From NCBI RefSeq assembly GCF_001426585.1, contig NZ_LMEI01000008.1:56708-120707 (forward strand): 64,000 bases of DNA, given 5' to 3'. The translations under genes were made by a program, and so were the position numbers. The notes below the pieces were generated by a model. It was given only the letters and a program-made list of their open reading frames with translations. It searched no databases and had not been told where the DNA came from. This stretch comes from Streptomyces sp. Root431 (lineage in GTDB: Bacteria; Actinomycetota; Actinomycetes; Streptomycetales; Streptomycetaceae). Positions 16,333 to 25,350 of the stretch are shown here, in pieces (positions within the stretch are counted from its first letter, which is position 1; every line of letters begins with the position of its first letter).

Positions 16333-17154
16333 TCAGGCGGAGGCCGGCTCCGGCTCCACCGGGCGCTCGATCACGCGCGGCTTGGGATCCGCCTGCTCCA
16401 GGACCTCCCGCAGATGGCGCTCCACGACCGGGAGCACCTCCTCGATCGTGAGGTCCCGGCCCAGTTCGTTGGCGAGCGAGGTCACACCCGCGTCGCGGAT
16501 GCCACAGGGGATGATCCGGTCGAACCACGCGTTGTCCGGGTTCACGTTGAGGGCGAAGCCGTGCATGGTGACGCCCTTGGCGACCCGGATGCCGATGGCG
16601 GCGAGCTTGCGGTCCTCGCGGCGCTGGCCGGCGTTGGACGGGGCGTACTCGGGGCCGTTCAGCCGGGGGTCGAACTCCTCGTCGGTGAGCCGGGGGTCGA
16701 AGTCGAGGGAGAGCCCGCCGAGCGACGGTCGCTGCTCCACCGGGTCGCCCAGGACCCAGACGCCGCTGCGCCCCTCGACCCGGCTCGTCTCCACGCCGAA
16801 CTCCGCGGCCGTACGGATCAGGGCCTCCTCCAGGCGGCGGACGTGTGCGACGACGTCCACCGGCCGGGGCAGCTTCATGATCGGGTACCCGACGAGCTGG
16901 CCGGGGCCGTGCCAGGTGATCTTGCCGCCGCGGTCCACGTCCACGACGGGCGTGCCGTCCAGCGGTCGCTCGCTCTCCGCCGTGCGCCGGCCGGCGGTGT
17001 AGACCGGCGGGTGTTCGAGCAGCAGACAGGTGTCGGCGGTCTCGTCGGCGAACCGTGCGGCGTGCACTTCGCGCTGCTTGTCCCAGGCCACCTGGTAGTC
17101 GACGGCATCAGCGCCGAATCCAAGGCGGACGAATCGCAGCTCACTCACGGCCAT
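16333..17154 (-). CDS. lipB: Octanoyl-[acyl-carrier protein] transferase
   Basis: A 273-residue LipB that moves octanoyl from ACP to lipoyl domains. [19 protein letters not shown] is the conserved glycine loop, [20 protein letters not shown] carries the catalytic Lys, and [17 protein letters not shown] carries the catalytic Cys. Between about residues 130 and 180 there is an insertion relative to E. coli LipB with a doubled FDPRL motif. ATG at 17154 with AGGAGGAGG before it sets the start; the longer frame upstream lacks support. Upstream of lipA, which completes the pathway. Confidence 0.95.
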   Translation of the reverse strand: MAVSELRFVRLGFGADAVDYQVAWDKQREVHAARFADETADTCLLLEHPPVYTAGRRTAESERPLDGTPVVDVDRGGKITWHGPGQLVGYPIMKLPRPVDVVAHVRRLEEALIRTAAEFGVETSRVEGRSGVWVLGDPVEQRPSLGGLSLDFDPRLTDEEFDPRLNGPEYAPSNAGQRREDRKLAAIGIRVAKGVTMHGFALNVNPDNAWFDRIIPCGIRDAGVTSLANELGRDLTIEEVLPVVERHLREVLEQADPKPRVIERPVEPEPASA

Positions 17155-17506
17155 GCCTCCTCCTGGGTGCCGCGGCCGGGTTCCGGGGATCATCCCGGGC
17201 CGGCGAGGCACCATGCGTCATTCGCGCCCATGCCACTGTACGGCGACGCCACGCACACCTGTACGGGGGTGCCGGGGGCGAGTGCGCGGACGTCCCCGGG
17301 GAGCCGCCCTACGGGCGGTGCCGGGTCGCGCCCTCCGTCAGATGGACCGTGGCGGCTACGTCAGCGACGCCGTCAATCCTCACACGATCGGATGAATGTG
17401 GGGCGAAGGTGGCGGTACGGGCCGTGAGGACCGCTAAATTCGCGCCGTTCCATGAGGGTCCGAACGGGCTGCACCTGGGCCCGGAAGGCAGGAGACCGCA
17501 CAGCTG
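17155..17506. other. 352-bp divergent intergenic region lipB / TPR regulator
   Basis: This must hold the lipB-lipA promoter and the promoter of the regulator at 17507. I see no convincing -35/-10 pair, hairpin or operator, only GC-rich sequence with short open frames that look accidental. Confidence 0.4.
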
Positions 17507-19057
17507 ATGACGGAACGACCACCGCAGCGCATCCCGAACCGCCAGCTCGCCGCGCTCATCGCCGAAGCCGGGTTCTCCAATGCGGGCCTCGCCAGACGAG
17601 TGGACCAGCTCGGTCTGGAGCACGGCCTCGACCTGCGGTACGACAAGACCTCCGTGACCCGCTGGCTCCGGGGCCAGCAGCCGCGCGGCACCACCCCCGC
17701 CCTCATCGCCGAGGTCTTCACCCGGCGCCTCGGCCGCCGGCTCTCCGCGCAGGACCTCGGTCTCGACGCCTGCGCGCCGGTTTACGCGGGCCTGGAGTTC
17801 GCGGCGACCCCCGAGGAGGCCGTCGACATCGTCAGCGGGCTCTGGCGCAAGGACTCCGGCAGCCACGCCGAACTCCGCAAGATCGCCTTCACCCCGGCGG
17901 GACTCGTCGTCCCCAGCCGCGACTGGCTCATCGGCCGCGCGGACGACCGGGTGGCCCGCGGCGAGCTCGCCCCCGGCCCGCCCGGCTCCCGGGCCCCCGG
18001 CGGAGCGGCCGGCGACCCCCGTACCGCGCACGACCTCCGCTCCCCGCACGAACCGCGGGTCCCGAACGACCCCCGCGTGCAGCACGACCCGCGCGTCCCC
18101 CCGCAGGGCCGCTTCTCCGTGCCCCGGCAGCGCGGCACGGACCGGGGGCCCGGCCAGCGGGTCTCCAGCGGCGACATCGCCGCCCTCCGCTCCGTCGGCG
18201 AGCTCTTCCGCACCCTCGACCACGCCTACGGCGGCGGCCACGCGCGCCAGGCCCTCGTCCGCTACCTGGAGCACGAGACCGAGCCGATGCTGCGCGGCAC
18301 CTACGGCGAGTCCGTCGGCCGCCGCCTCTTCGCCGCCGCGGCCGACCTCACCCGGCTCGCCGGCTGGACCTCGTACGACATCGCCGCCCACGGCCTCGCC
18401 CAGCGCTACTTCGTGCAGGCGCTGCGCCTCGCCCAGGCCGCCGGGGACCGGGCCTACGGCTCGTACGTGCTCCTCACCATGAGCTGCCAGGCCGTCTACC
18501 TCGGCCACGGGCGGGAGGCCGTGCAGCTCGCCCGTGTCGCCCAGCAGGGCGTCGGGCCCGCCGCGCCGCCCGTCGTCCAGGCGATGCTGCACGCGATCGA
18601 GGGCCGCGGGCACGCGGTCCTCGGCGAGGCCCGCGCGTGCAGCGCCGCCCTCGTACGGGCCGAGCGGGCCCTCGAAGCGGCCCGGCCGGGCGACGAGGTG
18701 CCCTACTGGGCCCGGATGTTCGACGAGGCCCAGCTCGCGGACGAGCTCGGTCACTGCCACCGGGACCTCCAGCAGTACCGGCCAGCCGCCCAGCACGCCG
18801 AGCGCGCCCTCCAGCTGCGCGCGCCCGGCTTCGCCCGGAGCCGGCTCTTCTGCCGGGTCGTCCTCGCCACCTCGCGCCTCGCCCTCGGTGAGCTCGACCA
18901 GGCCTGCGCGCTGGGCGCGGAGGCAGCCCAGCAGGCCTCCGAGATGCGGTCGGCGCGCGCCGTCGAGTACGTCCGCGACTTCGAGCGCCGCCTGGAGCCG
19001 TACCGCGACGCCGCGGCCGCCCGCACCTACCGCGACCGCGTCGCCGCCATCGGCTGA
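17507..19057 (+). CDS. NsdA-like TPR regulatory protein
   Basis: A 516-residue protein of the streptomycete NsdA/NsdB-like regulator type. The N-terminal 75 residues contain an XRE-like helix-turn-helix (NRQLAALIAEAGFSNAGLAR with SVTRWLRGQQPRG). The C-terminal 300 residues are helical repeats of TPR type (ARQALVRYLEHETEPMLRGT, EALERALQL-like units). Between them is a low-complexity Arg/Pro/Gly linker (about 150-225) with a repeated DPRV motif. NsdA-type proteins influence development and antibiotic production; whether this one does is unknown. ATG at 17507 is weakly supported by an upstream GGCAGGAGA. Confidence 0.75.
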   Translation: MTERPPQRIPNRQLAALIAEAGFSNAGLARRVDQLGLEHGLDLRYDKTSVTRWLRGQQPRGTTPALIAEVFTRRLGRRLSAQDLGLDACAPVYAGLEFAATPEEAVDIVSGLWRKDSGSHAELRKIAFTPAGLVVPSRDWLIGRADDRVARGELAPGPPGSRAPGGAAGDPRTAHDLRSPHEPRVPNDPRVQHDPRVPPQGRFSVPRQRGTDRGPGQRVSSGDIAALRSVGELFRTLDHAYGGGHARQALVRYLEHETEPMLRGTYGESVGRRLFAAAADLTRLAGWTSYDIAAHGLAQRYFVQALRLAQAAGDRAYGSYVLLTMSCQAVYLGHGREAVQLARVAQQGVGPAAPPVVQAMLHAIEGRGHAVLGEARACSAALVRAERALEAARPGDEVPYWARMFDEAQLADELGHCHRDLQQYRPAAQHAERALQLRAPGFARSRLFCRVVLATSRLALGELDQACALGAEAAQQASEMRSARAVEYVRDFERRLEPYRDAAAARTYRDRVAAIG

Positions 19058-19058
19058 G

Positions 19059-20429
19059 TCACGCCGCCTCCTCCGCCTCCTCGTCCTCCTCCTTCGGGAG
19101 CCGGACACCGAGGTCGCAGAGGAGCGCGCGGGCCGCGCGCGCCCCCGAGGCGAGGGCGCCGTGCGGCGTGCCCGCGTCCCGGTGGTCACCGCACACGTAC
19201 AGCCCCGCGAGCAGCCGGACCGGGCGGCGGGCGTCGTACGGCGGCGGCAGCGCCGGCACCGCCTCCGGGGTGTGGTGCAGGGCGAGCAGCTCCCACTCGT
19301 CGGTCGACGTGCCGTACAGCGTCGCGAGGTGCTTGCGGACCCGGCGCTCCGTGTCGTCCGGCGGCACCCCGAGCACCGTCGAGGTGATCAGGGCCCGGCC
19401 CTCCGGGGCGCGGACCGGGTCGACCGCGCTCATCACGGCCGTGTGGGCCACCGGACCGCCCGGGTCGGACTCCAGGAGCAGCGCCGGGTCCCCGGTGGGC
19501 GCCGAGGGCGCCGTGTGGTGGAGGACCGTCACCGCGTGGAAGGCGGGCGTCCGCAGGCCCGGCAGCAGCTCGGCCGCGGTCCGCGCCCCCGTCGCGAGCA
19601 GCACCGAGCGGCAGCCGAGGACCCCGTGCTCGGCGGTCGTGACCCGGGAGACGGACGCCTCCGTGACCCGGACGCCGGTACGGACCGTGCCGGCCGGCAG
19701 CGCGGCCGCGAGCCGCTCAGGAAGGGCCGCCGCACCGCCCTCCGGCACGGCGAGCCGGCCCCGGGCGAAGGCGCGCAGCGCCAGGTCCGCCCGGCGGCTC
19801 GACGTGCCGAGGTCCGGGTCGCCCAGGAGCGCCGCGAGCAGCGGCCGCAGCACGCCCTGCACGGTCCGGGCGGGCAGCCGGGCGGTCAGGGCCTCGCGCG
19901 CGGTCCGCTCGGGGCGGGCGAGCAGCCGCGCGGACGGGGTCGCGGCGAGCCGGACCAGGGACGCGCCGAGCCGTGCTTGGTCGAGCGAGGCCGCCGGACG
20001 CCGGGGGGCGCTCGCGAGGGCGCGCGCCATGCTGAACGCTCCCCCCACGCTCCGGTGACCGCCGCCGCGGTGCGCGCCGGCCGCCCGGCGCGGGTGCGGG
20101 GCGCCCCACCGCGCGCACCGGCCGTCGCTGTGGACGAGGACCCCGGGGGCGAAGGAGCGCAGGACGAGGCCGTCGAGCCCCGGCACGGCCCGCAGCTCCT
20201 CGGGCGACAGGGTGAGCAGGGGGCCCACCCGGTCGAGCAGGAAGCCGTCGACGGCGTCGGTGGCCATCCGGCCGCCTACCCGCGGCTCCGCTTCGAGGAC
20301 GGCGACGGAGAGCCCGGCCCCGGTCAGCCGGTGGGCGGCGGCGAGACCCGCGATCCCGGCCCCCACGATGACGACGTCGACGACCTCCGTGACGTCCGTT
20401 CGCTGTGCGGTACTTGAGCTGCTGAGCAC
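19059..20429 (-). CDS. FAD-dependent oxidoreductase (amine oxidase/protoporphyrinogen oxidase-like)
   Basis: About 456 residues. DVVIVGAGIAGLAAAHRLTG, then VLEAEPRVGGRMATD is the complete FAD-binding fingerprint of the amine-oxidase superfamily. The C-terminal motif GLYVCGDHRDAGTPHGALAS also contacts FAD. The substrate domain between is Ala/Arg-rich and not diagnostic. The start is taken at GTG 20429, with GGGGAGG upstream; an ATG 21 codons earlier (20492) is an alternative. It converges with the TPR regulator, separated by 1 bp. The tail is strongly acidic (KEEDEEAEEAA). Substrate unknown. Confidence 0.82.
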   Translation of the reverse strand: MLSSSSTAQRTDVTEVVDVVIVGAGIAGLAAAHRLTGAGLSVAVLEAEPRVGGRMATDAVDGFLLDRVGPLLTLSPEELRAVPGLDGLVLRSFAPGVLVHSDGRCARWGAPHPRRAAGAHRGGGHRSVGGAFSMARALASAPRRPAASLDQARLGASLVRLAATPSARLLARPERTAREALTARLPARTVQGVLRPLLAALLGDPDLGTSSRRADLALRAFARGRLAVPEGGAAALPERLAAALPAGTVRTGVRVTEASVSRVTTAEHGVLGCRSVLLATGARTAAELLPGLRTPAFHAVTVLHHTAPSAPTGDPALLLESDPGGPVAHTAVMSAVDPVRAPEGRALITSTVLGVPPDDTERRVRKHLATLYGTSTDEWELLALHHTPEAVPALPPPYDARRPVRLLAGLYVCGDHRDAGTPHGALASGARAARALLCDLGVRLPKEEDEEAEEAA

Positions 20430-20667
20430 GTGCCCCTCCCCAGGATCGGCGCGGCTAGGGAGGCTCATGCCCCCCACAGTGGGAGGCCTATGCCCCCAAC
20501 AGGCCCCCGGAATGCCCGAGTTCGCCACGATCCTAGGCAGCGCTCCCACGGAAGTCGGCCCGCGCGCACCGGTGCGCGCGCAGCACGGGGGAGCGCAGGG
20601 GGAGGCCGGGGGGACGGGAGGGCCGGGCGGCGGGGCGGCGGAGGGGGAGGGGCGCGCGGCGGGGAGT

Positions 20668-21579
20668 TCAGCCGGCGGCGGCGCGGATCGCGTCGTCGAT
20701 CGTGGGGAAGGCGAAGTCGAAACCGGACTCGAGCAGCCGCCCCGGCAGCACCCGCTGACTGCCCAGCACGTCCTGGGCGAAGTCCCCGAGCACCACCCTG
20801 AGGACGGGCGCGGGCACCGCGCACAGCGTCGGCCGCCGCAGGACCCGGCCCATCGCGGCCGTCACCTCGCGGTTGGTGACCGGCTCGGGGGCCGTCAGGT
20901 TCACCGGGCCCGCGAGGGACGGGGTGTCGACCAGATGGCGCAGGGCGGCCACCTCGTCGTGGAGGGAGATGTGGGACCAGTACTGGCGGCCGTCGCCCAG
21001 CCGCCCGCCGATCCCGGCGCGGAAGACCGGGAAGAGCCGCCCCCACGCCCCGCCCTGGGCGGCCACCACGAGGCCGGTGCGGGCGTGGGCGACCCGGATG
21101 CCGGCCTCCTCGGCGGGGGCCGCGGCGGCCTCCCACTCCACGCACACCGAGGGCAGGAAGCCCGTCCCGGCGGGCGCGCTCTCGTCGACCGCGCGGCTGC
21201 CGGTGTCCCCGTACCAGCCGAGCGCCGTGCCGCACACGAGGACCTCCGGCGGCTCGGCGAGCGAGGCGAGCGCCTGGGCGATCGCCGTCGTGCCGAGGAC
21301 GCGGCTGTCGCGGATCTCCCGCTTGTACGCCTCGGTCCAGCGGCGTTCGCCGACGCCGGCGCCCGCCAGGTGCACGACCGCGTCCACCCCGACGAGCCCC
21401 GCGGCGTCCACGTACAGCCGCTTCGGGTCCCACTCGACCTCGTCGGCGGTCGCGGCGGGCCGCCTGACGAGGCGGAGGACGTCGTGGCCGTCGGCGCGCA
21501 GGGAGCGCACCAGGGCCTTGCCGATGAGTCCGGATGCGCCGGTGACGGCGACGCGCTTGCGAGTGGCGGAACGCTGCAT
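20668..21579 (-). CDS. TIGR01777 family NAD-dependent epimerase (YfcH-like)
   Basis: A 303-residue protein. VAVTGASGLIGKALVRSLRA is the dinucleotide-binding site. VVHLAGAGVGERRWTEAYKR with SRVLGTTAIA is diagnostic of the TIGR01777 group. The C-terminal DUF1731-like domain is present (RRPTLCAVPAPVLRVVLGDF with SQRVLPGRLLESGFDFAFP). The physiological substrate of this family is unknown, although members occur in most bacteria. ATG at 21579 fits the family length. It is divergent from the acetyltransferase gene with only about 47 bp between starts. Confidence 0.92.
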   Translation of the reverse strand: MQRSATRKRVAVTGASGLIGKALVRSLRADGHDVLRLVRRPAATADEVEWDPKRLYVDAAGLVGVDAVVHLAGAGVGERRWTEAYKREIRDSRVLGTTAIAQALASLAEPPEVLVCGTALGWYGDTGSRAVDESAPAGTGFLPSVCVEWEAAAAPAEEAGIRVAHARTGLVVAAQGGAWGRLFPVFRAGIGGRLGDGRQYWSHISLHDEVAALRHLVDTPSLAGPVNLTAPEPVTNREVTAAMGRVLRRPTLCAVPAPVLRVVLGDFAQDVLGSQRVLPGRLLESGFDFAFPTIDDAIRAAAG

Positions 21580-21626
21580 GAGCCCATCCTGCCCTCCCCG
21601 GTCCCGTGCGTGGCACAGTGACCGTC

Positions 21627-22127
21627 ATGATCGTGCCGGAGACGCAGATACGTATCGCCGAACCCGGGGACGAGGACGCCCTCGCCGCGCTCGACCGGGC
21701 CACCTGGTCGCCCCTGCACGCGGTGCTGCCCGCGCCCACGGAGCCGTACGAGCCCTTCTTCGACGACCGCCACCGGCCCGCGGACTACCTCGTCGCGGTG
21801 GTGGACGGCGCCGTGGCCGGCTACATCCGCCTCGTCCCGCCGACCCCGCTCGCCGCCACGGCCCATGTGCGCCAGATCCAGGGCCTCGCGGTCGCCGAGT
21901 CCGCCCGGGGCCGGGGCGTGGCGCGGGCCCTGCTGCGGGCGGCCATGGAGCGGGCGCGAGCGGAGGGCGCCCGGCGGATCACCCTGCGGGTCCTCGGCCA
22001 CAACGCGCCGGCCCGCGCGCTCTACGCCGCCGAGGGCTTCGCGGTCGAGGGCGTCCTGCCGGGCGAGCTGCTGATCGAGGGGGAGTACGTGGACGACATC
22101 CTCATGGGCCGCTCACTGCTCGACTGA
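21627..22127 (+). CDS. GNAT family N-acetyltransferase
   Basis: A 166-residue protein with a complete GNAT core: IRIAEPGDEDALAALDRATW at the start, VDGAVAGYIRLVPP for strands 3-4, and the acetyl-CoA motif A VAESARGRGVARALLRAAME followed by LRVLGHNAPARALYAAEGF. Substrate unknown. The ATG at 21627 has no Shine-Dalgarno; leaderless translation or the in-frame ATG at 21606 are options. The last 15 bp overlap the convergent TetR gene. Confidence 0.88.
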   Translation: MIVPETQIRIAEPGDEDALAALDRATWSPLHAVLPAPTEPYEPFFDDRHRPADYLVAVVDGAVAGYIRLVPPTPLAATAHVRQIQGLAVAESARGRGVARALLRAAMERARAEGARRITLRVLGHNAPARALYAAEGFAVEGVLPGELLIEGEYVDDILMGRSLLD

Positions 22128-22826
22128 ACCGCCAGGCGAGCCGTCGCCCGAGCCGTCTCCCGAGTCGCCTCCCGAGCCGTCGCCCCCGCCGGTCGCCGCG
22201 TCCCCGAGCAGCCGCATCCCGCCCATCAGCTCGCGCAGGCAGCGGACCGCGAGGGCGGCCGGCGAGCCCTCGCCGCGTACCGGCGCGTCCGACTCCGCCC
22301 AGGTCTCCAGTGCGATCCGGATGGCGTCCGTGGCCGCGGCCGCCGCGAGCCGGATCTCCAGCGGGTCGGCCTCCGGGCCCGCGAGCCCGGCCAGGACCTC
22401 GCGGAGCTTCTCCTCGGACTCCTGGTTGACCCGGTACCAGACGGCCCGCAGGGCGGGGTCCTCGGCGGCGGCCCGCAGGAGCCCGCGCGTCCAGAGCACC
22501 CCCTCGGCCGCCTCCTCGTCCTCCGCCGCCAGCGACGCGGCGATCGAGCGCTCAAGGGCGTCGGGGAGACCGGCCCCCGGACCGGCCGCCGCGAGCTGCT
22601 CGCGCCAGCGGTCGGCGCCGCCCGCCAGGAGCGGGGCCACGGCGTCCTGCTTGGAGCGGAAGTACCGGTAGAAGGTGCGCAGGGCGACCCCGGCCCGCTG
22701 GGCGATGTCCTCGGCCGTGGTGCCGTCGGGTCCGCGCTCGGTGAAGAGCTCGGCGGCGGCACGGGCGATGTCCAGCTGGGTCGCGGCCTTGCGGCGCTCC
22801 GTCAGGGAGGGGGGCTTGGTGCTCAC
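22113..22826 (-). CDS. TetR family transcriptional regulator
   Basis: A 237-residue regulator, starting at GTG. The N-terminal helix-turn-helix is clear: ARAAAELFTERGPDGTTAED then IAQRAGVALRTFYRYFRSKQ. The ligand domain follows to about residue 210. The last 22 residues form an unusual Gly/Asp/Ser-repeat tail (GDGSGGDSGDGSGDGSPGG) of no obvious function. It is divergent from two short-chain dehydrogenase genes, and an inverted repeat lies between. The likely job is repression of that operon, by analogy with many TetR-SDR pairs. Confidence 0.9.
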   Translation of the reverse strand: MSTKPPSLTERRKAATQLDIARAAAELFTERGPDGTTAEDIAQRAGVALRTFYRYFRSKQDAVAPLLAGGADRWREQLAAAGPGAGLPDALERSIAASLAAEDEEAAEGVLWTRGLLRAAAEDPALRAVWYRVNQESEEKLREVLAGLAGPEADPLEIRLAAAAATDAIRIALETWAESDAPVRGEGSPAALAVRCLRELMGGMRLLGDAATGGGDGSGGDSGDGSGDGSPGGSVEQ

Positions 22827-22874
22827 CGTACGAAGCGTACGCCCGCGAACGCCCGAAGTGCGTGACGTGCAACT

Positions 22875-22904
22875 CTGGCAAAACGTGCCACTCGGGCGTA
22901 CGGT
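22875..22904 (+). promoter_or_regulatory. Candidate promoter and TetR operator for the SDR operon
   Basis: TGGCA-AAACG-TGCCA is a perfect five-base inverted repeat (22876-22890). It overlaps a -35-like CTGGCA (22875-22880) that is 18 bases from a -10-like TACGGT (22899-22904). The layout suits repression by the divergent TetR protein. No second site was found. Confidence 0.45.
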
Positions 22905-22946
22905 GGCAGCGTTTCACGGAAAGCTTGACATCGAGAGGTTGCCACC

Positions 22947-23741
22947 ATGAACCAGCTGACCCGTTACGAAGGACGCCGTGCCCTCATCACCGGCGGTGGC
23001 TCCGGCATCGGCCAGGCCACCGTGCTCCGCGTGCTCGCGGAGGGCGGCCGGGTCGTCGCCGCCGACATCAGCGAGGACGGCCTCAAGGACACCGTCGCCA
23101 AGGCCGGGGACGCCGCCGACCGCCTCACCACCGTCGTCGTGAACGTCGCCGACGAGGCCTCCGTACGGGCCGGCGTCGCCGCCGCCGTCGAGGCGCTCGG
23201 CGGCCTGGACGTCCTGGTCAACGCCGCGGGCATCCTGCGCTCCTCGCACACCCACGAGACGAGCCTCGACTCCTTCGAGCAGGTGATCCGGATCAACCTC
23301 ACCGGCACCTTCCTCGTGATCCGCGAGTCGATACCCGCCCTCCTGGAGGGCAACGGCTCCGCCGTCGTGAACTTCTCCTCCACCTCCGCGATGTTCGCCC
23401 ACCCCTACATGGCGGCCTACGCGGCCAGCAAGGGCGGCATCCAGTCCATGACCCACGCGCTCGCCGCCGAGTACGCCAAGCAGGGCATCCGCTTCACCGC
23501 CGTCCAGCCCGGCTCCATCTCCTCCGGCATGACCGACGGCACCGGCGCCAGCCGCCAGAGCGTCGGCCCCGGCCTCCCCGAGGACGCCGACTTCTCCCTC
23601 TTCATGAAGCTCGCCCCCGCCCTCGGCCAGGGCTTCGCCGGCCCCGAGACCGTCGCCGGCGTCGTCGCGATGCTCGCGAGCGAGGACGGCCGCTTCATCA
23701 CCGGCACCGAGGTCCGCATCGACGGCGGAACGCACTTCTGA
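22947..23741 (+). CDS. Short-chain dehydrogenase/reductase (SDR)
   Basis: A 264-residue classical SDR. RRALITGGGSGIGQATVLRV is the TGxxxGIG cofactor site, LVNAAGILRS the NAG-type motif, VVNFSSTSAMF with YAASKGGI gives the Ser and YxxxK catalytic residues, and QPGSISSGM follows. DGGTHF ends the protein in classical style. The acidic residue after strand 2 (VVAADISEDG) favours NAD(H). It is translationally coupled to the next SDR by a 1-bp overlap (TGATG). The divergent TetR gene probably regulates both. Substrate unknown, perhaps a hydroxylated lipid or steroid-like compound. Confidence 0.9.
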   Translation: MNQLTRYEGRRALITGGGSGIGQATVLRVLAEGGRVVAADISEDGLKDTVAKAGDAADRLTTVVVNVADEASVRAGVAAAVEALGGLDVLVNAAGILRSSHTHETSLDSFEQVIRINLTGTFLVIRESIPALLEGNGSAVVNFSSTSAMFAHPYMAAYAASKGGIQSMTHALAAEYAKQGIRFTAVQPGSISSGMTDGTGASRQSVGPGLPEDADFSLFMKLAPALGQGFAGPETVAGVVAMLASEDGRFITGTEVRIDGGTHF

Positions 23742-24574
23742 TGAGCGCCCGGGACGTGTTCGGCGGCCGCACGGCCGTCATCACCGGCGCCTCGTCCGGC
23801 ATCGGCGCCGGCCTCGCCCGGCACGCCGCCGGACTCGGCATGAAGCTGGTCCTCGCCGACATCGCCGCCGACCGGCTCGCCGCCTTCGCCGAGGAGCTGC
23901 GGGCCACCGGGGCCGAGGTGGAGGCCGTGGTGACCGACGTCGCCGAACCCGCCTCCGTCGAGGCGCTCGCCGACCACGCGTACACCCGCTTCGGCGCGGT
24001 CGACCTCCTGGTCAACAACGCCGGGATCATGGCCATGGGCTACTCCTGGGAGATCCCGGCCGAGCGCTGGGACGCCATGCTGCGGATCAACATCGGCGGC
24101 TACGTCAACGGCATCCGGGCCTTCGTCCCGCGCATGCTGGAGCGCGGCGAGAAGGCCTGGGTGGTGAACGTGTCGTCGATCGGCGGCCTGCTGCCGAGCC
24201 CGCTGATGGCCCCGTACAGCGTCACCAAGTTCGGCACGCTCGCGCTCACCGAGTCGCTCCACTACGAGATGCAGATGAAGGGCGCGCCGATCCAGGTGTC
24301 CGTCGTGACCCCCGGATCGGTCAAGAGCGAGATCTTCAAGGCGGCCAGGCCCGGCGAGGGCACCCCGCCCGAGATCGCGGCCTTCAACGACCACCTGCAG
24401 ACCCTCGCCGACGAGCACGGGCTGACCCCCGAGGAGCACGCCGAGCGGGTCTTCGAGATGGTCGCCGAGGGGAAGTACTGGGCGATCCCGCAGCCGGAGC
24501 AGCTCTTCCCGGCGCTCCAGCCGCGCACGGACATGATCCTCGGCCAGGAGAACCCGCGGCTCCAGCAGGGCTGA
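23741..24574 (+). CDS. Short-chain dehydrogenase/reductase (SDR), second gene of pair
   Basis: A 277-residue SDR with RTAVITGASSGIGAGLARHA, LVNNAGIMAMG, and the catalytic VVNVSSIGG with YSVTKFGTL. LVLADIAADR again predicts an NAD(H) preference. It is longer at the C-terminus than its neighbour, with the region EHAERVFEMVAEGKYWAIPQ typical of short-chain alcohol dehydrogenases of the SDR_c1 sort. Only about 30 percent of positions look shared with the previous SDR, so the pair is not a recent duplication. It is coupled to that gene and likely acts in the same pathway. Confidence 0.9.
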   Translation: MSARDVFGGRTAVITGASSGIGAGLARHAAGLGMKLVLADIAADRLAAFAEELRATGAEVEAVVTDVAEPASVEALADHAYTRFGAVDLLVNNAGIMAMGYSWEIPAERWDAMLRINIGGYVNGIRAFVPRMLERGEKAWVVNVSSIGGLLPSPLMAPYSVTKFGTLALTESLHYEMQMKGAPIQVSVVTPGSVKSEIFKAARPGEGTPPEIAAFNDHLQTLADEHGLTPEEHAERVFEMVAEGKYWAIPQPEQLFPALQPRTDMILGQENPRLQQG

Positions 24575-24582
24575 CGGGCCGA

Positions 24583-24715
24583 AGAGCAGGTACGGACCCG
24601 GGTGGGGCCCCAGCCGGTACGGACCCGGGTGGGGGTCCCCCCTGGGCGAAGTCCTCGGGGGAGGACGGGCCCCGGGGTCGTACCTCCGCCGTCCCCGGTC
24701 CGTACCTCCTAGGGG
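24583..24715. repeat. GC-rich intergenic repeat patch after the SDR pair
   Basis: The segment GGTACGGACCCGGGTGGGG occurs twice, 25 bp apart. The inverted form GGTCCGTACC occurs near the end (about 24698-24708). Between lies a GGTCCCCCC...GGGGGAGGAC palindromic block of a kind often scattered between streptomycete genes. It could act as terminator for the two convergent transcripts. Confidence 0.55.
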
Positions 24716-24718
24716 CCT

Positions 24719-25240
24719 CTACGAAGCCCCGAAGCGCTCCCACAGCCGCGGGAAGCGGGCCGCGAGGACGTCGTCGTCCTCCAGGTCGAAGGGCGCGCCC
24801 AGCGGCTCCCCGCCCGGCATCGGAATGCCCAGGTCCGGGGTCTCGGCGCCGGTCAGCTGCTCGTACGCCTCGTCCGCCGCGAAGCCGATCTCCTCGCCGT
24901 CCCCGTCGATCTCCACGTCGAAGTCGTCGAGCAGCTCCGCCAGCGCGTCCGGATCGTGCACCGCGCCCTCGTAGACCTCCCGGCCCTGGCCGATGAGCCA
25001 GCAGCGGAAGGAGTCGAAGGTCTCGTCGCCCGCCCCGTCGAACAGCACGGCCGCCGCGCCCCACAGGTCCCAGAGGAACGCGCGGTTGTAGCGGGCCTCG
25101 AAATGGCGGGCGTAGTCGAGCACGGAGTCGGGATCCAGCCGGGTCAGCCGCTCCACGAGCAGGTCGGCGTGTTCCTCGGGGTCGCCCTCGGCGGCCTCGC
25201 GGGTGGCGTCGATGATCTCCCAGAACTCCGTCTCGTCCAT
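24719..25240 (-). CDS. DUF4240 family protein
   Basis: A 173-residue acidic protein. MDETEFWEIIDATREAAEGD, then LDYARHFEARYNRAFLWDLW and FDSFRCWLIGQGREVYEGAV with EEIGFAADEAYEQLTG are the hallmarks of DUF4240, a family thought to be linked to toxin immunity or to WGR/SMI1-like systems, with no fixed biochemistry. The ATG at 25240 is chosen; a GTG one codon upstream gives MM. No toxin-like partner is adjacent. Divergent from the SDR at 25351. Confidence 0.82.
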   Translation of the reverse strand: MDETEFWEIIDATREAAEGDPEEHADLLVERLTRLDPDSVLDYARHFEARYNRAFLWDLWGAAAVLFDGAGDETFDSFRCWLIGQGREVYEGAVHDPDALAELLDDFDVEIDGDGEEIGFAADEAYEQLTGAETPDLGIPMPGGEPLGAPFDLEDDDVLAARFPRLWERFGAS

Positions 25241-25350
25241 CACGGGACCAGCATCCTGTCTCGGCGAGCGCGACGCACCCGGAATGCCCGAAGAACTCCG
25301 GAAATGAATCCAGACAGAAGATGTCGTACTTCCCTGCCAGTCTGGTGTCC

